DNA of 64,000 nucleotides from Nitrospinaceae bacterium (GTDB lineage: Bacteria; Nitrospinota; Nitrospinia; Nitrospinales; VA-1), in NCBI GenBank assembly GCA_029261595.1, contig JAJDAZ010000014.1, positions 27,723 through 91,722 on the forward strand. Reading direction: 5' to 3'. The notes under the pieces were generated by a model. It did no database searches and had not been told where the DNA came from. It saw nothing but the letters and a program-made list of their open reading frames with translations. The number at the start of each line of letters is the position of its first letter. The stretch's first letter is position 1. Below are positions 61,725 through 64,000 of this stretch, in pieces. The position numbers were made by a program, and so were the translations under genes.

Positions 61725-62726
61725 TCATGGCGCAAACGGGGGGTTTTGCCTGAGATAAATGGCCACAAGTAGAATGGTCAGGGATAAGATCCAGATGATG
61801 ATGTAAATCGCCATAGACTGCCGGGCTTTCTGTTTTTCAAGCCAGGTTCTGGGTTTGATGCCGCGAAACAAAAACGAGACTTTGGCCGCCAGGTTGACGC
61901 AAACAATATTGACTGCCAGAAGAAGCCCCGCTCCTATGGCAAGTTCCCATTTGCCCGCTCCCAGCATCAACCCCAAAGTAGCTGTGGGTGGCAACAGCGC
62001 GACTGCCACCATCACGCCGACCAGAACACTGGGTAAGCCAGTCGTCAACGACAGAACCGCCGCCGCCCCGGAGGCAAACGCCAGGGCCGCCGAGTCCAAA
62101 CCGACATAGGTTCGTGAAAGCAATTCCTTGCTCTCAAAGTTCAATGGCCAAAGCAGGCCAATCAGAATGCTCAGTCCAAGAGCCAGCGTCAACCCGGCCA
62201 GAGTGGTTTTCAGGGATTCCCACATCAGAGACCGGTCCCCAAGAGCTGTGCCCAAAGCAAGGGCGATATTGGGCCCCAAAAGGGGGGCGATGACCATAGC
62301 GCCGATCACCACCGCCACGTTGTCTTCTAATAATCCGATAGCCACCACGACCGTGGAAAGAAACACCAGCAGGAGAAAGTTATTGTCCAGACGGGCGCTT
62401 TTTTCCACGCTACTGTAAAGCTCTTCCCGGCTGGCGGTGACGGGATCTTTTTTCTCCTCTTTTTTTTCGGGTTCTTTTTCCTCCAGGCGCGGCAGGGCGG
62501 CTTCCACCGACATTAAAAACCATTTAGCGGTTTCGCTGTTGCCCAACACCGCCTGCAGGGCATCCAGAGTATCCTGACGTTTTTCAGGGCTCACCAGAAA
62601 CCGGATTTCATGGCGGCCGTCCTTTCCTTCCGGGCCTTCCCAATAATCCACCGCCTCATGCCGTTCGGCCAGATTTTTAAGGGCTTGCAGATAACTGCCG
62701 TCGGCCAGGACTTCAATAATTTTCAT
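61725..62726 (-). CDS. DUF389 (TIGR00341-type) membrane protein
   Basis: A 333-residue protein with an N-terminal ferredoxin-like soluble domain (residues 1-85), a Glu/Lys-rich linker (about 86-100), and six TM helices. The DUF389 core blocks are LLVFLSTVVVAIGLLEDNVA, VVIGAMVIAPLLGPNIALAL, and LPSVLVGVMVAVALLPPTAT. Function unknown; some relatives are implicated in anion or proton transport. It overlaps the following methyltransferase by 4 bases (ATGA), so they are co-transcribed. Confidence 0.87.
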   Translation of the reverse strand: MKIIEVLADGSYLQALKNLAERHEAVDYWEGPEGKDGRHEIRFLVSPEKRQDTLDALQAVLGNSETAKWFLMSVEAALPRLEEKEPEKKEEKKDPVTASREELYSSVEKSARLDNNFLLLVFLSTVVVAIGLLEDNVAVVIGAMVIAPLLGPNIALALGTALGDRSLMWESLKTTLAGLTLALGLSILIGLLWPLNFESKELLSRTYVGLDSAALAFASGAAAVLSLTTGLPSVLVGVMVAVALLPPTATLGLMLGAGKWELAIGAGLLLAVNIVCVNLAAKVSFLFRGIKPRTWLEKQKARQSMAIYIIIWILSLTILLVAIYLRQNPPFAP

Positions 62727-63535
62727 TCAGGCCGCCAGGCGGAAAACGCGCAACGTTGGGCCAACAGGGGAATGAAGCTCTCCAGGTCATCGGCGACGGC
62801 GTCCATCACTTCATTGGCCAGGACCTGGTCTTCGAAGCATTCGTAGGCGTCGTCCAAAAATCCTCCACGTAGTAAGGGATGATTCAAAAATGCTTGCCCC
62901 GGACCGGACTTGATTTCCAGAGGCCATTCCGCCACATCAATGCGCTCCATCTTTAATTCGGTGAGCCATCGATGCACCTCTTCGGCTGAGGGGCGCTCGG
63001 CGATGTATTCGGCGAGGAGGGCCTGTTCCTGCTTAAGTCCGCGGGAGGCCATTTCACGGTCCACCCGTTGCCAGATGGAATCAAACGTGCCGAGCGAGGG
63101 AAAGGTCAGCACCAGTTGCCCGCCGGGTTTTAAAAACCCGGTCAGTTGTTTTAAGGCCTCAAACCGGTTGGGGCGAAAAAACATGAACGCGATGTTCCCG
63201 GTGATCCGGTCAAACGGTTCGAGGTCCAGAGGCAAAGCGCGCATATCCGCCTGGGCAAAGCTCAACCAGGGAAGATGAGAACCCTGGGTGGTGCGGCAAC
63301 GGAGGGCCTGAGCGGGATGCATGTCCACACCCAGAACCAGCCCCTCTGGACCCACCTGCTCGGCAATATAAAAAGCGGGGGTTCCGTGACCGCACGCGAT
63401 GTCGAGAACCGAGGCTCCTGGAAAAAGCTCCAGGTGATGGAGAAGCATTTCGGCAAAGGGCGTCGACCAGTAATCATTCTTTGGTAACGACCAGGTTTGT
63501 TTCTCCGGCGAATTGTGTTCTTTAGGATCACGCAT
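62723..63535 (-). CDS. Class I SAM-dependent methyltransferase
   Basis: A 270-residue cytoplasmic protein. The SAM site is VLDIACGHGTPAFYIAEQVG (motif I), with GVDMHPAQ (acidic loop of motif II), ADMRALPLDLEPFDRITGNI, and LKPGGQLVLTFPSLG. It resembles the UbiE/COQ5-type small-molecule methyltransferases. ATG 63535 with AGGA upstream is chosen over an upstream in-frame ATG, whose extra residues fall in the flank of the IS element. It is upstream of, and overlaps, the DUF389 gene. Confidence 0.85.
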   Translation of the reverse strand: MRDPKEHNSPEKQTWSLPKNDYWSTPFAEMLLHHLELFPGASVLDIACGHGTPAFYIAEQVGPEGLVLGVDMHPAQALRCRTTQGSHLPWLSFAQADMRALPLDLEPFDRITGNIAFMFFRPNRFEALKQLTGFLKPGGQLVLTFPSLGTFDSIWQRVDREMASRGLKQEQALLAEYIAERPSAEEVHRWLTELKMERIDVAEWPLEIKSGPGQAFLNHPLLRGGFLDDAYECFEDQVLANEVMDAVADDLESFIPLLAQRCAFSAWRPE

Positions 63536-63559
63536 TTTATTCCTGAATATTTTAGCCGG

Positions 63560-64000
63560 CTCCTTGAGCCCAAAAATCCTCAATCTCTGGCGGTCTCAAG
63601 TGGTCGATGCAACCCATGCGTTAAAACGTTTAGCTGGTGTCTCAAATTTTAATGTTTTACGTGGCCGCTCATTTAACTGTCGGGCCACGGCATTCAACTT
63701 AGTTTGAGAGTGTAATGATAAATCAGTCCCTTTTGGAAAATATTGTCCAAGTAAACCATTAGTATTTTCATTTGAGCCTCGTTGCCATGGGCTGCGAGGA
63801 TCACAAAAATAAACGTTTATATCGGTTTCTAAAGTAAATCGCTCATGGTCAGCCAATTCTTTTCCTCTATCCCAGGTAAGTGATTTATACAATTCATCCG
63901 GTAGTTTCTTTGATTGTTTTATCAGCGCTGACACGACACTTTCCGTATCTTTATTTTTAACTTTAGCCAGCATGACATAACGTGTGTGTCGCTCCACCAA
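63560..64000 (-). mobile_element. IS30-family insertion sequence, right edge of window
   Basis: The transposase part lies within it. The left boundary is placed only roughly between 63545 and 63595. A terminal inverted repeat cannot be confirmed because the other end is outside the window. It lies just upstream of the methyltransferase operon and may affect its expression. Confidence 0.6.
63596..64000 (-). CDS. IS30-family transposase, C-terminal part (runs off the window)
   Basis: The 134 residues match the end of IS30-type DDE transposases: LVERHTRY-like start (MVERHTRYVMLAKVKNK), the second Asp in LTWDRGKELADHERF, and the Glu in PWQRGSNENTNGLLGQYFPKG. The first Asp and the N-terminal HTH lie beyond base 64000. 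The stop codon TGA is at 63596. The frame is intact as far as seen. Confidence 0.9.
   Translation of the reverse strand: MVERHTRYVMLAKVKNKDTESVVSALIKQSKKLPDELYKSLTWDRGKELADHERFTLETDINVYFCDPRSPWQRGSNENTNGLLGQYFPKGTDLSLHSQTKLNAVARQLNERPRKTLKFETPAKRFNAWVASTT

Overview
This 64 kb window looks like a contiguous piece of chromosome from a Gram-negative, probably marine, free-living bacterium of moderate GC. Gram-negative traits seen directly are MlaC, a TatB-like protein, several lipoproteins, LptF-independent envelope genes such as Mpl, and the hopanoid enzyme HpnH. Gene content and protein flavour suggest a Nitrospinota/Nitrospina-like or deltaproteobacterial-like lineage. That assignment is inference; no rRNA or lineage marker in the window proves it.

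Layout. 0-1.5 kb: the end of rplT and pheS (no pheT follows). 1.6-4.4 kb: a large chemoreceptor on the minus strand. 4.6-11.4 kb, minus strand: a specialised type II fatty-acid-like cluster (ketosynthase, acyl carrier protein, two phytoene-desaturase-like flavoenzymes, ketoreductase, dehydratase, enoyl reductase). Its make-up resembles the ladderane/aryl-polyene style of cluster, product unknown. 11.7-18.2 kb, minus strand: the translation/envelope/isoprenoid operon rpsB-tsf-pyrH-frr-uppS-cdsA-dxr-ispF. 18.4-21.7 kb: pfkA, rimO, mlaC. 21.8-25.8 kb, plus strand: a TPR protein, recN, tRNA-His, tRNA-Arg, a Spy-like secreted protein with Lys/Gly/Ser repeats, and tRNA-Pro. 25.8-30.8 kb: a radical-SAM-like barrel lacking the usual cysteines, mpl, a small secreted protein with three W-[YI]-x-TEDAL repeats, an ECF sigma/anti-sigma pair, and a glycine-zipper protein. 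31-36 kb: a winged-helix/HATPase/DUF4325 protein, an SNase-like nuclease, a U32 peptidase family protein and hpnH.

36-39 kb, minus strand: a pentapeptide-repeat protein, a TPR lipoprotein and a tandem pair of secreted paralogues of unknown function. 39.6-48 kb, plus strand: a type IV pilus twitching cluster (PilF-like, RodZ-like, PilT, PilU-like, a zinc-ribbon/receiver-like protein, a cyclic-nucleotide-binding protein, PilC, PilS). The pilT gene carries an in-frame TAA after what looks like its original first eight codons. 48-64 kb: mixed housekeeping and membrane genes (FGE-like lipoprotein, isoaspartyl peptidase, purD, orphan ABC ATPase plus amino-acid binding protein, SpoU methyltransferase, two convergent DUF2231 genes, tatB, ribF, a flippase-like protein, tRNA-Leu, a sterol-desaturase family protein with an inserted domain, methyltransferases, a DUF389 protein) and, at the right edge, a truncated IS30-family transposase.

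Intergenic spaces repeatedly carry short dispersed repeats. At least four families can be recognised by eye. The best is a roughly 48-bp element beginning with a CCAGCGTNNCGCTGG palindrome, seen at least five times. No CRISPR array, prophage or classical defence island was seen.
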